A stretch of 64,000 nt of DNA, taken from Carnegiea gigantea (lineage: Eukaryota; Streptophyta; Magnoliopsida; Caryophyllales; Cactaceae). Where the stretch lies: positions 811,317-875,316 of the forward strand of contig JAKOGI010000026.1 in the NCBI GenBank assembly GCA_029747015.1, read 5' to 3'. The notes beneath the pieces are model-generated. The model saw only the letters and a list, made by a program, of their open reading frames with translations, searched no databases and was not told where the DNA came from. Made by a program: the position numbers and the translations under genes. Below, one piece after another: positions 63,483 through 64,000 of the stretch (within the stretch, counting starts at the first letter, position 1; every line of letters begins with the position of its first letter).

Positions 63483-64000
63483 CTAATGCTGCAACTGCTG
63501 AGGTAGAAGCTTGGTTGACTTTTTGGATCTTTTTGGCCTTCCAACTGGATTGTCAGTCTTCTGTCGAGGCTTCTTCTTGTATTTAAGGCTACAAGTTTCA
63601 TCCCTTGGCTTCCCGCATGTTAGGCTATTATGACCCAATTGCTTGCACTTCTTGCACCTCTTAGTACTACTTAAATGTATAGAAGGTATTTATGGAGGGA
63701 TGGAAAGTCTGTTTTTCCTTCTCTTGTACTTCTCTAGCCTTTCCCTTTTCCTAGGGGTGAATTATGCCATCATAAAGCTTCGTATACCTCTCAACATGAA
63801 ACCAATCACAACAATAATCAGCCAACTGGTGGTTTAGGCTGAGAATGCACCTACGAGCATGCTTACAGGTTAAGCCAATGATTTTTCACCTTTGACAATC
63901 ACAATAATGGTCTCCCAACTTTACAGTGAAATTTGTGGATCCATCTCTAATATCAAACTTCCCCCCAGCTGACACTAAGTTACTGCAGTTTCTAGACTCT
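63483..64000 (-). pseudogene. MULE (MuDR-type) transposase C-terminus, runs off the right edge
   Basis: The minus strand has a SWIM zinc finger (CDCQR...KIIGLTCKHA, CxC at about 63895-63903 and CxH at 63859-63867) followed by ADYCCDWFHVERYTKLYDGI. It then has a CCHC knuckle (CKKCKQLGHNSLTC, 63615-63656), a basic tail PRQKTDNPVGRPKRSKKS and a TAG at 63483-63485. A TGA replaces the Trp expected after CDCQR, and further stops occur at about 63690. MuDR-type transposases catalyse cut-and-paste transposition; the catalytic DDE part would lie beyond 64000. Confidence 0.8.

Overview
The window is nuclear DNA from a flowering plant. Evidence is AT-rich sequence, split genes with GT-AG introns, a plant AP1/FUL MADS-box gene, an ER-type adenylate carrier and a dense plant-type transposon load. 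The C-terminal motif of the MADS gene and the gene neighbourhood suggest a eudicot; the species cannot be named from the sequence.

Only three host genes can be supported, and all have several exons. (1) Exons 2-8 of an AP1/FUL-clade MADS-box gene lie on the plus strand (2774-7829); its MADS exon must lie left of the window. (2) A complete three-exon USP-domain gene lies on the plus strand (45840-47389). (3) A complete three-exon ER adenylate carrier (ER-ANT1 type) lies on the minus strand (51058-55330). The USP and carrier genes are convergent. About 38 kb of transposons separates the MADS gene from this pair.

Layout: 0-2.7 kb, flank with a PIF/Harbinger-like element. 2.8-7.8 kb, MADS gene with a hAT-like insertion in its long intron. 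8.5-13.5 kb, CACTA element with intact ends and no transposase. 15.0-24.7 kb, a complete LTR element with 4.4 kb LTRs around only 0.84 kb of interior; its leader and 3' end look like a Ty3/gypsy chromovirus with all coding removed. 26.6-27.9 kb, foldback structure of inverted tandem-repeat arms. 29-43 kb, two decayed copies of one segment, each with a Ty1/copia element (A and B) and each later hit by a different hAT-like insertion. 45.8-55.3 kb, the USP and carrier genes. 55.6-59.9 kb, an RTE-type LINE with a 17-bp target duplication, inserted about 265 bp upstream of the carrier start codon. 60-62 kb, nested MITEs. 62.7-64 kb, a broken GRF zinc-finger ORF facing the C-terminus of a MULE transposase that runs off the right edge.

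No RNA gene, CRISPR array, operon or organelle sequence was found. I see no new biochemical system. The most unusual objects are the LTR element with giant LTRs and almost no interior, the foldback structure, and the LINE in the carrier promoter.
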